64,000 bases of DNA. Source: Glaciecola sp965658765 (GTDB lineage Bacteria; Pseudomonadota; Gammaproteobacteria; Enterobacterales; Alteromonadaceae). The notes under the pieces are model-generated. The model was not told the DNA's origin, made no database searches, and saw nothing but the letters and a program-made list of their open reading frames with translations. A program made the translations under genes and the position numbers. Positions 53,301 to 62,869 of the stretch are shown one piece after another. Where the stretch lies: contig CBFHTO010000011.1 in the NCBI GenBank assembly GCA_965658765.1, positions 3,882 through 67,881 of the forward strand. Direction: 5' to 3'. How positions within the stretch are numbered: the stretch's first letter is position 1; each line of letters starts with the position of its first letter.

Positions 53301-53952
53301 GATTACCTCCATTTAATCCTCATTTCTAGCATTATTTTGGGTTAAGTCTTAGGCCATTAAAATAAGCAATGCATACTCAGTCGAACAAAACACTACTTTA
53401 ATTACTTTTGACATATTCGGTCAACTCTCTGTGTTTTATATAATAATTAGTCGAACCTTGAGATGTCATTTTACTATCTCGAAAATTTTACTTCGTTGTT
53501 TAATTTACATGGTCAAAAATTAGCCTATCATTATTCTACATGTTCGCTACTAATTTTTTCGTCGGACAACGCAGGCTTAGCTGCCTCATGTTCGTATGCA
53601 AAGAGTACATAACCAAACCAATCTAAGTATAGATTGTTAAGGTTGAACGACTATATTCTGTCTCGCAGAAGCCCTTTGAATGTCGAAGGTCGGGTGACTC
53701 ATATCCGCTCACTCCTGCTATCAGCTATCGTTATATCCAAGGGTCTGCTTCATGTCCGTTTCAGCCCCACAGAGTCACTGGCTCAAAAAGACAAACAGTA
53801 GATATTCACGAGTTAGGCTTCAAACTTCCGAGTTGTGCAAGCCGTCATTCAACTGATGAAGGAATCTGATTGTTTGGCTGCCTTAAGGAATTTTTTGTGT
53901 TGGGCAGCTCTGAGTGATATGTAGGCTACATGTTCACGCCTCAAGCCTAGTA
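53301..53952. other. Gene-free region
   Basis: About 650 bases with no convincing frame. It presumably holds the promoter of the 34-residue gene at its left end. The 53640-53880 part is more GC-rich than the rest and might be a decayed gene or an RNA, but I found no supporting motif. Confidence 0.4.
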
Positions 53953-54651
53953 TTAACATTCATCAACATTATAAGCTGCACTATAGGGCTGCTCGAAACA
54001 GCGCAGCAACCTATCTAAAACCGATAGATTTTGAGGTTTGTCAATAAAGCCATCTGGCATTTGGATATTTGGATTTTCTTTAAGAAACTGCCGTCTCGCA
54101 TTTTTTTCATCTTCAGAAACAGGTATGACAGATAATTCATCTCTTATCTGTTGCAAAGCGTTTTTATCACGCATTAAAAATGCTATTGAACCTTTTGCAT
54201 ACAAGTTCCATGGTTTCTTTGATTTCGCGGATTCGCCGTCGTTATCAATACTGGCGTTAAAAAAAGCGATTGCAAGAGGATAGTTACCCAAATCAGCGGC
54301 TAACTGACCCGCATGCCACCTCAAGAGCTTTAATTGGTTTGAATTAATGGCGTTATCGAACAGAATGTAAAGCTCGATGATTTTCTGTGCAGCCGGCTTA
54401 CAATTATCTTTAAACGATAAGGTACGCCAGCCTCCATCAAAATTCTGGTCAAAATCATCATAAGACAAGGTCAACAGCCTGTTTAACTCTTCATTGTCGA
54501 TGCCGCAACGTTGAAATACTGCTTGAGTAGAATTATTTAAACTAGAGAAAAATGTTGGTGCTTTGTCGTCCACTTGACTCGCTTTAACTGAAATCGAAAA
54601 TATGAAACCAGTTATCATTAGGTATCGCCAATATGTTACAGATTTTTTCAT
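53953..54651 (-). CDS. Secreted hypothetical protein
   Basis: A 232-residue protein starting MKKSVTYWRYLMITGFIFS, a signal peptide probably cleaved after KAS. The mature part has four cysteines spread over the chain (RCGID, DNCKP, RCFEQ, VDEC at the end), suggesting disulfides in the periplasm. The middle (LRWHAGQLAADLGNYPLAIA, FFNASIDNDGES) recalls a TPR-like helical pair. I chose ATG 54651 since it opens a signal peptide; the frame extends to 54819, but those 56 residues look untranslated. Function not recognised. Confidence 0.7.
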   Translation of the reverse strand: MKKSVTYWRYLMITGFIFSISVKASQVDDKAPTFFSSLNNSTQAVFQRCGIDNEELNRLLTLSYDDFDQNFDGGWRTLSFKDNCKPAAQKIIELYILFDNAINSNQLKLLRWHAGQLAADLGNYPLAIAFFNASIDNDGESAKSKKPWNLYAKGSIAFLMRDKNALQQIRDELSVIPVSEDEKNARRQFLKENPNIQMPDGFIDKPQNLSVLDRLLRCFEQPYSAAYNVDEC

Positions 54652-54969
54652 TCTTCTTAATCTCAAGTTTAGCTGCGCAGGAATATTAACAGTATACTTT
54701 GATGTTTTGAATGTACTATTACAAGACAACTTCGCTCTAAATTTCAAATTGCCTATCGTCCTCAATAATTGCAAGCCATTACCTAATTCGCGAAATGAAA
54801 TCGTCTGCTCATCGCTCATAGCTGAAGCTGGAAAACTAAATCGTGAAGGTCCGAAAAACGTAACAGGAGTCAGTCAGAATTGATTAGGCCCTGTTGTTGA
54901 AATTGTCAGGTTAGATGACGACTAATTCTCGTCATAATCATTTTAGTCTACTACAAATAAAACTAACTT
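54652..54969. other. Intergenic region upstream of the secreted protein
   Basis: About 320 bases between two minus-strand genes; it should hold the promoter of the secreted protein. No hairpin with a T-run is clear after pqiC. Confidence 0.4.
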
Positions 54970-55569
54970 TTACTGTTCATGTTTGCCTTCCATGAGAGAA
55001 CGGTCGAGATCTATCGCTAACTCGCTTAGTAGACCACTCATTTTACGGACGGCTTCTTTATAACCCGCTTCTTCCATAACTTTTTTATAGCTAAACGGGA
55101 CGGATTCCGATTGAGCCGAAACACCTACCAAATCTTCGTTACCGTAAATAGTAAAATATCCGTTCAATACTACTTCGCCGTCGATGCTAGGGAAAAATTC
55201 TGTAATTTCAATGGAAACGCGTTTGCAATCTTTGCAAGAGCTGACCATATGAAATTTTGCAGACCTTTGATTAAAATTGTCATTTATTACTCGCCAAATA
55301 CCCGATTGAAGGTCTTCTGCCCAAAGGTGATGTTTTGCGTAAATAAGCTCAAAACGCCCATCTAGGGTAATCAAATTACGCCTTTTCAAATAGAGCGAAA
55401 GTTTAATTGCTTCAAGCATTATAACTTTCCCAGAGCGCTCATTTTGTACTTTTGCATTAGTATTCAAGACATAATATGTTGTTTTTATCTTCGTATCAGT
55501 ACTAGGGCTTGCACAGGCTCCAAGCAATATACTGCTAACTAGAGCCAAGACCATCTGTTTTAAGTTCAT
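54970..55569 (-). CDS. pqiC: PqiC-type outer-membrane lipoprotein
   Basis: A 199-residue lipoprotein with lipobox LGAC (Cys19), in the ABC-type transport auxiliary family (formerly YmbA/DUF330). PqiC sits at the outer membrane and forms the docking partner of the PqiB needle in lipid transport between membranes. The gene overlaps the pqiB stop by 4 bases. Two CxxC-like cysteines occur in SCKDCKR, which I do not recall as typical of the family. The assignment relies partly on context. Confidence 0.78.
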   Translation of the reverse strand: MNLKQMVLALVSSILLGACASPSTDTKIKTTYYVLNTNAKVQNERSGKVIMLEAIKLSLYLKRRNLITLDGRFELIYAKHHLWAEDLQSGIWRVINDNFNQRSAKFHMVSSCKDCKRVSIEITEFFPSIDGEVVLNGYFTIYGNEDLVGVSAQSESVPFSYKKVMEEAGYKEAVRKMSGLLSELAIDLDRSLMEGKHEQ

Positions 55570-57197
55570 TCCTTAACCTCATTTCGAGTCGGATCTGGGA
55601 TAATATCTGCTTCACCTTCGTCGCCAAAAATAAGAATATTCGGGTTTTGTTTTACATCTCTAATTAAAGGCTCTAACAGCTCTAAGTTAGATTGCAATTC
55701 CTCGAGGTTATCCTGTAATTTTTTATAAAGAGGTGAATCTGCTTGTATACCTTTGAGGGCGCTTTGTGCTTCTTTGAGTGTGTCGTCAAAGGCAATCAAT
55801 AGCGCTTGAGTAGAAAGCAGCGTATCTTGGCCTCCTTCAAACAGACTGTCAGCGCTGATAAGTGTTTTTTCTGTTTGATTTAACAAAGACTCAAGTGGTA
55901 AGTCATTGAGCTTGGTTAATAAGGCATCAGTTTTACTTAAGATACTAGCAAAGCCACTTTGTGAGGTTGGGATCACTACATAATCGCCAAAGTATTCAAG
56001 CTCTTTGGACATTGAGTTGCTCATATCTAAGCTAACTTTCAAATTACCTGTAATATAACTAGAGGTAACCAAACTAGCTGCTAGTCCTGTTTTCAGCCAC
56101 TCTTGAAACTGTTGATCAAACCAGTCGACATTGTAGCCGCCATTACGAGTAATGCGACGAGGTTCCACGTGAATCAATACAGGGATACGTGTTTCATCAG
56201 GATCAATTTGATTTGTCTGGTGAAAACCTAAGTAAGGCAAATGTACACGCCCTATTCTAATACCTCTATACTCTACAGGCGCGCCTTTCAGAAGCCCCCC
56301 CACCGAATCTTCAACAAGAATGATGTACTCTAAGTATTCATAGCGCCGTGCGTCTGAAATACTCGATTTGCTGGCATACAATTCAAAACTTCTAGATTCT
56401 TTTACCTTGTTCCCTAATGGTAGGTCCTCAGGTACGTCAAACTGGATCCCACCAGCTAGAAAGCTTTCGATTGACGCAACGTCTAGTTCGACTCCTTGAG
56501 CGTCTGCTTTTAAATTAAATCCACCGGAATTCCAGAAATGAGTGTTGCTCGTAATCAATCCATCATATGGTGCTTGAATAAAAATTCCATAACTTACTTG
56601 CCTTGATTCAACGTCGAAGTTTACTGATTCAACGGCACCGACCTCAAAACCACGATAGATAACGGGGTTGCCAATGTTTAGCGATTTATTGCCTGCGGAG
56701 AGCAAAGTCAATTTAAGCCCTGCTGTGGTTGGTGATGCTATGGGAGGAGAGTCTAAGCCACGGAACTGCTGTGAATAATATTCAGACTTTCCAGGCTCTA
56801 ATTGTATATACGCTCCTGACAAAAGCGTGCCAATACCGCTAATACCACTGGAACCAACTCTAGGTCGCACGACCCAAAATTGCGTATCACTTTGTAAAAA
56901 ATCTTGCATGTTACGATTTATATTCGCAATTGCTTGGATAGAATTCCCTTGTTCTGTAAATTTTATTTCTTTAACTATCCCTATATCGACGTTTCGAAAC
57001 TTCACTCTTGTCTTGTTTGCTTCTAAACCTTCCGCGTTTTCAAATTCGATGGTGACTTCGATACCTTGATTCTTCCAGTGCTCGTATACCATGCCAAGAC
57101 CAATTAAACATGCAATAAAGGGCAAGAGCCATACTGCCGAAATCCCTTTTTTTGCACTGGTTTTGGCTTTGTATTTTGAGTCTTCGCTTTTATTCAT
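55566..57197 (-). CDS. pqiB: PqiB, MCE-domain intermembrane transport protein
   Basis: A 543-residue protein, nearly the length of E. coli PqiB (546). An N-terminal membrane helix (about 19-40, VWLLPFIACLIGLGMVY) is followed by three MCE/MlaD repeats (starting near GIEVTIEFENAEGLE, PPIASPTTAGLKLTLLSAG and LEYIILVEDSVGGLLKGAP) and a C-terminal coiled coil. PqiB forms a hexameric tube spanning the periplasm. It is coupled to pqiA upstream (8-base overlap) and pqiC downstream. Confidence 0.93.
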   Translation of the reverse strand: MNKSEDSKYKAKTSAKKGISAVWLLPFIACLIGLGMVYEHWKNQGIEVTIEFENAEGLEANKTRVKFRNVDIGIVKEIKFTEQGNSIQAIANINRNMQDFLQSDTQFWVVRPRVGSSGISGIGTLLSGAYIQLEPGKSEYYSQQFRGLDSPPIASPTTAGLKLTLLSAGNKSLNIGNPVIYRGFEVGAVESVNFDVESRQVSYGIFIQAPYDGLITSNTHFWNSGGFNLKADAQGVELDVASIESFLAGGIQFDVPEDLPLGNKVKESRSFELYASKSSISDARRYEYLEYIILVEDSVGGLLKGAPVEYRGIRIGRVHLPYLGFHQTNQIDPDETRIPVLIHVEPRRITRNGGYNVDWFDQQFQEWLKTGLAASLVTSSYITGNLKVSLDMSNSMSKELEYFGDYVVIPTSQSGFASILSKTDALLTKLNDLPLESLLNQTEKTLISADSLFEGGQDTLLSTQALLIAFDDTLKEAQSALKGIQADSPLYKKLQDNLEELQSNLELLEPLIRDVKQNPNILIFGDEGEADIIPDPTRNEVKE

Positions 57198-57879
57198 TTT
57201 TTTCTTTATCCCAAAGGTAGCGAGGGTCGAATTGCTGGGCAGCTAACATGGTAAGTATCACTACTAGCGCAAATGCCTGTGATGCAATTCCTGGTTCAAT
57301 GCTCATAATCCCAGTGATTTGCACGAGCGCCACAAGGAGGGACACAACGAAAATATCGATCATTGACCATTTTCCAAAGAACTCGGCGACCTTATATAGT
57401 TTTGTCAAAGTACCGTTATTTTTGGTTCTTGCTTTCATTGCTTGAAAGCATAGGTAAAAAAGTGCAGCAATCTTCGCCAAGGGAATTACAACGGATGCGA
57501 AGAAAATAACGAACGCTACAAAGAATGCGCCTTCTTGGATAAAAACCCAAACTCCCCCTAAAATCGTGCTTGCCTGATCGTTACCAAGTAAATTCGTATG
57601 CATAATAGGATACAGGTTAGCGGGCAAGTAAAAAACCAACGCGGCAAAGACTAGGCCAAGGGTCCTTTGTATTGCGTTGCGTTTTCTGGCGCTGATAGGC
57701 TCATTACAAAAATCACAGTGGATAGTAGCAATACCTTCATTGTGTGAAGCTTGATTCAACTCACCGCAGACAAGACAGGCGATAAACCCATGTGCAGCTG
57801 CACTTTCCTCAGGGTAAGTATCGCTTTGTTTTTGCTTCGCCGTGTCAACATTTTCTTTAGAGATTGAGTCTGTTGTCAT
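57190..57879 (-). CDS. PqiA-family membrane protein, second half
   Basis: A 229-residue protein with a zinc-ribbon-like start (CLVCGELN and CDFCNEPI, about residues 35-60) and four hydrophobic segments. It corresponds to the C-terminal unit of the two-unit E. coli PqiA. PqiA is the inner-membrane partner of PqiB. It overlaps the upstream unit gene by 23 bases and pqiB by 8, so the four genes form one operon. Confidence 0.88.
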   Translation of the reverse strand: MTTDSISKENVDTAKQKQSDTYPEESAAAHGFIACLVCGELNQASHNEGIATIHCDFCNEPISARKRNAIQRTLGLVFAALVFYLPANLYPIMHTNLLGNDQASTILGGVWVFIQEGAFFVAFVIFFASVVIPLAKIAALFYLCFQAMKARTKNNGTLTKLYKVAEFFGKWSMIDIFVVSLLVALVQITGIMSIEPGIASQAFALVVILTMLAAQQFDPRYLWDKEKNE

Positions 57880-58492
57880 TTGCTTTTAACCAAGACCAGA
57901 TTTGATAAGGATGCGCACTATTGACAGCCATCAAGAAGAATATAACAAAACCCGAATAAGCCCAAAATGCCGTTTCAAAATGTACGTTCGCCAAATCAGA
58001 TACCTTGATTAATGCCACAAGTACTCCAATGAAAAAGACTTCTGTCATAACCCACGGTCGCGCATAGCTGATAACGACAGCAAAAAATCTTTGCCAATGG
58101 TACATAATCTTGAACTTGCGAGGTATAGACACTGCCAATATTGCAATTAATAAAACGACTGGGAAAGCAAGCATGAATACATTCACTAGCAGACTTAAAA
58201 GTATGAAGTCTTGGTTAAACAACTCGCTTGATGCTTGATGTACAAAGATACTTCTTGTTAAACCTTGTGACTCAAAACTCAAGAAAGGAAAGATTAACGA
58301 GACGAATAAAAAAGCGAATGCACACAATGAAAACGCAATCATCTTGTTTAAGGCAGCAGGGTGATAGGTAAATTGTTTGCTTTGACAACGATAACAATAG
58401 ACGCCTAGTGTATCAGCATCTAGGCGTGGTTTTTTGATAAGAGCATCACAATAATGACAGGCAAAATAGTCCCTCCTTTCGCACATATACAT
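57857..58492 (-). CDS. PqiA-family membrane protein, first half
   Basis: A 211-residue protein with an N-terminal zinc ribbon (CHYCDALI and CYRCQSKQ) and four hydrophobic segments, corresponding to the N-terminal unit of PqiA. An ATG at 58486 is an alternative start. The two PqiA units, fused in E. coli, are separate here. It leads the pqi operon and has its promoter in the short gap before the M1 peptidase gene, which reads in the same direction. Confidence 0.88.
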   Translation of the reverse strand: MYMCERRDYFACHYCDALIKKPRLDADTLGVYCYRCQSKQFTYHPAALNKMIAFSLCAFAFLFVSLIFPFLSFESQGLTRSIFVHQASSELFNQDFILLSLLVNVFMLAFPVVLLIAILAVSIPRKFKIMYHWQRFFAVVISYARPWVMTEVFFIGVLVALIKVSDLANVHFETAFWAYSGFVIFFLMAVNSAHPYQIWSWLKANDNRLNL

Positions 58493-58535
58493 CCCATTTT
58501 TTTGAGGGTAGTTAGCTATAGTGTAGACTATTTTG

Positions 58536-60425
58536 TTATTCGATAAAGCCCTCGTTTGCAGTAACCGTTAAGGGGTGATAACTCGATTTAGCTTGCATAA
58601 AGGCTTTGCGGGCAAAGGCCTTACCCTCTGGTGTTTTTGAAAGTTCTCGATAAAGCGGTTTGACCAATTTATTTCGCCCTATACTAATTAAGTACTCATA
58701 CAATCTATCGTATGCTGGCTGAAAGTTGTTTTTAATAGCAATTAAAAGCCAACTATGAACAATTTCGTTATTACTGCTCTGCGTCAACTGCATGCTTTCA
58801 TTGAGTTCTATTAGTTTAGACTGACTAATTTCGTTTGGCATTTTATTCAAAAAATACAGCCACTCGTGAACTGTCCAATCACTGGTATCGATATCTGCGG
58901 CAGATATATTGTCGAGCAACCACTTGGCTCTTATGTCGTCTATATTTGTAAACACGTCTGAATGCGGTGTTGGTGCGCCCTCTGGTAACCCTGGCTCATA
59001 GATCCATTCATAAATCCGATTTTCATCCAGCTCTGATGAATATTCGGCAAGAAGAGTCTTTTTCAAATATTCTATAAACTCTGCTGTTGTAATGCTCTGA
59101 AAAGCAAAATGCTCAAAATAGCTCGTCAAAAAAGCATCGAAATTTGTTCTGCCAATTTTTTGCTCTATCTCTCTTAAGAAAAGCGCACCTTTTTCATAGG
59201 GGATATTTGAAAAAACGTCGTCAGGATGCCTGCCTTGCAAATCGATGGCAAGGATCTGGTCTTTATCTGGGAGGGTGTCGAGATCACGCATGAGGTCTTG
59301 ATAACCAAGAACGGCTTCCATGTTGTAGCGTCTTTCACCATAGATCAATTCCATTATTCGATAGGTTAGATAAGTCGTAAAGCCCTCGTTCAACCAAAGA
59401 TCCCGCCAAGTGGCATTAGTTACCGTATTACCAGACCAACTATGCGCTAGCTCATGTGCTATAAGCGATACTAGACTCTTATCTCCAGCCAAAACAGTCG
59501 GCGTAATAAATGATAGACGGGGATTTTCCATACCACCAAAAGGGAAGCTTGGTGGCAGAATTAGTAGATCATATCGTCCCCAACTGTAGTCTCCATATTG
59601 TTGCTCAGTTTTTTCAAGCATGAGTTCAGTATCTTCAAATTCTTTGGCTGCTTTTTCGAGATATTCGACTTCCGCATACACACCAGTACGCTGCCCCATC
59701 GCTTTAAATTGGATGTCTCCTATCGCAAGTGCAATTAAATATGAAGGGATGGGTTGTGGCATGCTGAATGTATATATACCGCTCGTATTTTCTTTGCTTG
59801 AGTTAGAGGCACTCATTACAGCCCTTAAGGCTTTATCAGTCGTTATTTTCGCGTCATATGTGACCCGAACTTGCGGAGAGTCCTGCAAAGGAATAAAGCT
59901 TCTTGCATGAATTGCCTGCGCTTGTGTAAACAGATAAGGGTGCTTTTTCCCAGCAGTTTGTTCGGGCGTTAGCCATTGTAAACCGGAAGCTGATGGCTTT
60001 GTCTCGTAATAAATTTTTACCCATTCGGATTTGACCGGCAAATTAATAGTCAGCGGAGCGCCTAGATACTCATCTTGTTCTCCGAGGGAATATTCTGCCT
60101 CACCATGATTCGAATCCACACGCTCGATAATTAAGTCGCGTGTATCTAGGACCAGCCGTTTTGCCTGATCATCCAAATATCTAAGTTCCAAAACTGCACT
60201 TCCATGCAGACGCTTGTTCGCGAAGTCGGCCGTTAAATCTAAGCTTATGTGCTTGGTTTGAATTTGTTGAGCATTTGCGTACGAGTGAGGATCGGCACTT
60301 TGTTCTAACTTGATGTCTTTAGAACTATCTAGCCCTACTTTGCTATATTTGTTTTGATTATTCTCGGTGCAAGAAAATGAAAATATGCACCCAATTAGGA
60401 TTACGATGATTGTGAGCAAACGCAT
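58536..60425 (-). CDS. M1-family aminopeptidase lipoprotein
   Basis: A 629-residue zinc metallopeptidase. A lipobox LIGC (Cys13) suggests membrane anchoring; the exopeptidase motif GGMEN is at 297-301, the zinc site HELAH at 324-328 and its third ligand Glu347 in NEGFT. The C-terminal part (about 485-629) is helical, as in leukotriene A4 hydrolase-type enzymes. It removes N-terminal residues from peptides, probably in the periplasm for nutrient use. AAGGAAAG precedes the ATG. Confidence 0.93.
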   Translation of the reverse strand: MRLLTIIVILIGCIFSFSCTENNQNKYSKVGLDSSKDIKLEQSADPHSYANAQQIQTKHISLDLTADFANKRLHGSAVLELRYLDDQAKRLVLDTRDLIIERVDSNHGEAEYSLGEQDEYLGAPLTINLPVKSEWVKIYYETKPSASGLQWLTPEQTAGKKHPYLFTQAQAIHARSFIPLQDSPQVRVTYDAKITTDKALRAVMSASNSSKENTSGIYTFSMPQPIPSYLIALAIGDIQFKAMGQRTGVYAEVEYLEKAAKEFEDTELMLEKTEQQYGDYSWGRYDLLILPPSFPFGGMENPRLSFITPTVLAGDKSLVSLIAHELAHSWSGNTVTNATWRDLWLNEGFTTYLTYRIMELIYGERRYNMEAVLGYQDLMRDLDTLPDKDQILAIDLQGRHPDDVFSNIPYEKGALFLREIEQKIGRTNFDAFLTSYFEHFAFQSITTAEFIEYLKKTLLAEYSSELDENRIYEWIYEPGLPEGAPTPHSDVFTNIDDIRAKWLLDNISAADIDTSDWTVHEWLYFLNKMPNEISQSKLIELNESMQLTQSSNNEIVHSWLLIAIKNNFQPAYDRLYEYLISIGRNKLVKPLYRELSKTPEGKAFARKAFMQAKSSYHPLTVTANEGFIE

Positions 60426-60770
60426 TACAACTTTCCTTAGGGTATGCCAAGTGTGCTTTAGTCTAGATAATACATCAATGAGGCGTCTTGATACATATCA
60501 AATAGAGCCGTGATTTTACCTATTCTCTATAGTCTGAAAAGTATGTAAACGCTTATTTCTTCAAAAAATTATCTTCAAAAAAATGCAGAGTTAATTTCTT
60601 TTGTAATGATTGTTGTTAGACCTTAAAAGTATAGAAGCACTAAGACTCTTTTACAGAGTTTTTTATTTGAAGGTAATTCACGTTATGATACGTCGCTGTT
60701 TTGTCAGGCCACATCGCTAGTAATATAACGAAAATAACAAAATCTAACGAAAACAAGGCATTTTAATAAA
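60426..60770. other. Intergenic region between M1 peptidase and GH13 genes
   Basis: About 345 AT-rich bases between divergent genes. A small ACTCT/AGAGT hairpin with a T-run (60645-60664) reads as a weak plus-strand terminator with no gene before it; it may be chance or a leader element. Otherwise I see nothing. Confidence 0.45.
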
Positions 60771-62804
60771 ATGAAATCGAATAAGGCACCGATGGCAATT
60801 AGCCGTTCGCAGCAAGTGCATAACAAAAAGAAAAAACAATTACGTTTAATGTTTTTGCTATTACTCACTTCCGTTGTGTTGATATTCGTCAATCGTTGTG
60901 ACTCAAAACTCCCCAGTGCAAACGACATTGTCATTTCAAATAAGATTCCAAGTATGCCGCCGAGCTGGACTATGCGGGCAAATTGGTATCAAATTATGGT
61001 AGAACGCTTTTATAATGGCGACCCTAGTAATGATCCGACGAAAGATAGCATACAAGGCAGTTACCCGGGCGTTGTACCGCCGAGCTGGACTGTCACAAAG
61101 TGGACTCAAGATTGGTATCAGCCGGATAATTACTTTTCTGAATTAGACTCAGAGCGAGATTTCTACGGTAATTTGATCGATAATTTTGACGCCAAAACTG
61201 CATTGCGTCGCTATGGAGGCGACTTGCAGGGTGTAATTCAAAAACTGGATTATTTAAAAGACTTGGGCGTAAATGCGATCTATCTGAATCCCATCAACGA
61301 CTCTCCCTCTCTTCACAAATATGATGCTCGTCATTGGCGTCATGTTGACGTGCATTTTGGGCCAGATCCAGAAGCAGACAAAGCATTGATCGCACAAGAG
61401 GATCCGCTCGATCCTAGCACGTGGAATATGACTTCTGCAGATCGACTATTTCTTGAGCTAATTAAGCAAGCAAAGGAGCGTGGGTTTCGTGTCATTCTGG
61501 ATTATTCATGGAATCACACTGGGATCCAGTTTTGGGCGTGGCAGGATCTAATTGAAAACCAAGCCGAGTCGGAATTTGCTAATTGGTATTGGGTAAACCA
61601 ATTTGATGATCCGGCAACTAGTGAAAATGAATTTTCATACAAAGCATGGCTAGGAGTAAAAAGTTTACCTGAAATCAAAGAAACCCTGGCAATTGACCAC
61701 AGTCAAAAAGTCAGTCTAAGTGAGGGTAACATTTATAGTGAGGAAGCCAAACAACATATATTCGACGTAAGTTATCGTTGGCTAGACCCAAATAAAGACG
61801 GTGATTTTTCAGATGGTGTAGATGGCTTTCGCTTAGACGTTGCAGCTGAAATGCCGCTAGGTTTTTGGAGAGAGTATCGCCAGTTTGTAAAAACAATTAA
61901 TCCAGATGCGGCACTGATTGGCGAAATATGGTGGGAAGTGTTTCCGCATCAGTTAATGGATCCGTCGCCAGTGCTGCAAGGTGATGTGTTTGATTCAGTC
62001 ATGAATTATCGATGGTACAAAAGCGCTCGAGCATTATTTGCTCAAAGTGCCATAAAAGGCGATGTAAACCCCCAACAGAAAATTGAAACATTTGTGACAC
62101 AACAAAGTACTTTCTTGCAGGGTCAAAAACACAGCTTTAATGCCGCTATGATGAACATTGCGGCAAGCCATGACACACCGAGGTTATTGAGTTCGTTATA
62201 CAACGAGAATGTTTATAAGTTCCAAGCGAAGGCAAGCCAAGACCCAACATATAAACTTGATAAACCAAATCAACAAACTTACGAGAGGGCGAAACTGCTC
62301 CTTACTTATCAATACACTGCTCTGGGTTCTCCACATATATGGGCGGGTGACGAGATGGGTATGTGGGGAAGCGATGACCCAAATAACAGAAAACCTCTAA
62401 TCTGGCCCGAGTTGAATTTTGCTGATGAGCAACATCATCCTCTTGATATCGCTCGTGCTCGAAATGAAGTCAAATTTAATCAAACGCACTTTAATTTCCT
62501 GCGTTCATTACTGCATTTACGAAATTCTTCACCAGTTTTGGCCACGGGTAACATGAATTTTTTACTCGCTGATGATGATAAGGGGCTACTGGTTTATGAG
62601 CGGAAACAAACGAGCCCTGACGTATCGGCGGCGCTTGTTGTGTTTAATTTGAGTCCTGCAACCAGAGAGTACACTTTGCCGAGTGAATGGTATCAAAGCC
62701 AAGCATGGCGAATATGGAAAACTCAAAGCCCCGTGACTGTCGATATGGTCCCATCTGAGCACCTCGTAGTACGTCCAATGTCAGCCACTGTTATATTAAG
62801 GTGA
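60771..62804 (+). CDS. GH13 alpha-amylase-family enzyme, membrane-anchored
   Basis: A 677-residue glycoside hydrolase. A basic N-terminus and one hydrophobic segment (about 25-41) suggest a signal anchor. The (beta/alpha)8 core has the GH13 regions: DYSWNHT (244-250), GFRLDVAAE with nucleophile Asp356, IGEIWWE with acid/base Glu385 and ASHDT with Asp468. It should cleave or transfer alpha-1,4 glucans or maltodextrins; the long region after residue 100 suggests neopullulanase/cyclomaltodextrinase relatives. The motif PPSWT occurs twice (63-67, 103-107). No sugar transporter or regulator lies nearby. Confidence 0.92.
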   Translation: MKSNKAPMAISRSQQVHNKKKKQLRLMFLLLLTSVVLIFVNRCDSKLPSANDIVISNKIPSMPPSWTMRANWYQIMVERFYNGDPSNDPTKDSIQGSYPGVVPPSWTVTKWTQDWYQPDNYFSELDSERDFYGNLIDNFDAKTALRRYGGDLQGVIQKLDYLKDLGVNAIYLNPINDSPSLHKYDARHWRHVDVHFGPDPEADKALIAQEDPLDPSTWNMTSADRLFLELIKQAKERGFRVILDYSWNHTGIQFWAWQDLIENQAESEFANWYWVNQFDDPATSENEFSYKAWLGVKSLPEIKETLAIDHSQKVSLSEGNIYSEEAKQHIFDVSYRWLDPNKDGDFSDGVDGFRLDVAAEMPLGFWREYRQFVKTINPDAALIGEIWWEVFPHQLMDPSPVLQGDVFDSVMNYRWYKSARALFAQSAIKGDVNPQQKIETFVTQQSTFLQGQKHSFNAAMMNIAASHDTPRLLSSLYNENVYKFQAKASQDPTYKLDKPNQQTYERAKLLLTYQYTALGSPHIWAGDEMGMWGSDDPNNRKPLIWPELNFADEQHHPLDIARARNEVKFNQTHFNFLRSLLHLRNSSPVLATGNMNFLLADDDKGLLVYERKQTSPDVSAALVVFNLSPATREYTLPSEWYQSQAWRIWKTQSPVTVDMVPSEHLVVRPMSATVILR

Positions 62805-62869
62805 AGCATTGCGTTTTAGCTACGCAGTCAAATGTCTAAAGTTTTTATTTTTGAATATCTACGAACCGC

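Noticed and set aside
54652..54819. N-terminal extension of the secreted hypothetical protein
   Set aside because: It would bury the signal peptide at residue 57; the internal ATG at 54651 starts a normal export signal.
56161..56176. parS-like GGTTCCACGTGAATCA inside pqiB
   Set aside because: Two mismatches to the 16-mer, in outer positions that break the palindrome, and 30 kb from the true sites; probably chance.
60645..60664. ACTCT/AGAGT hairpin with T-run before the GH13 gene
   Set aside because: Only a 5-bp stem and no upstream plus-strand gene; noted in the intergenic entry but not called a terminator.
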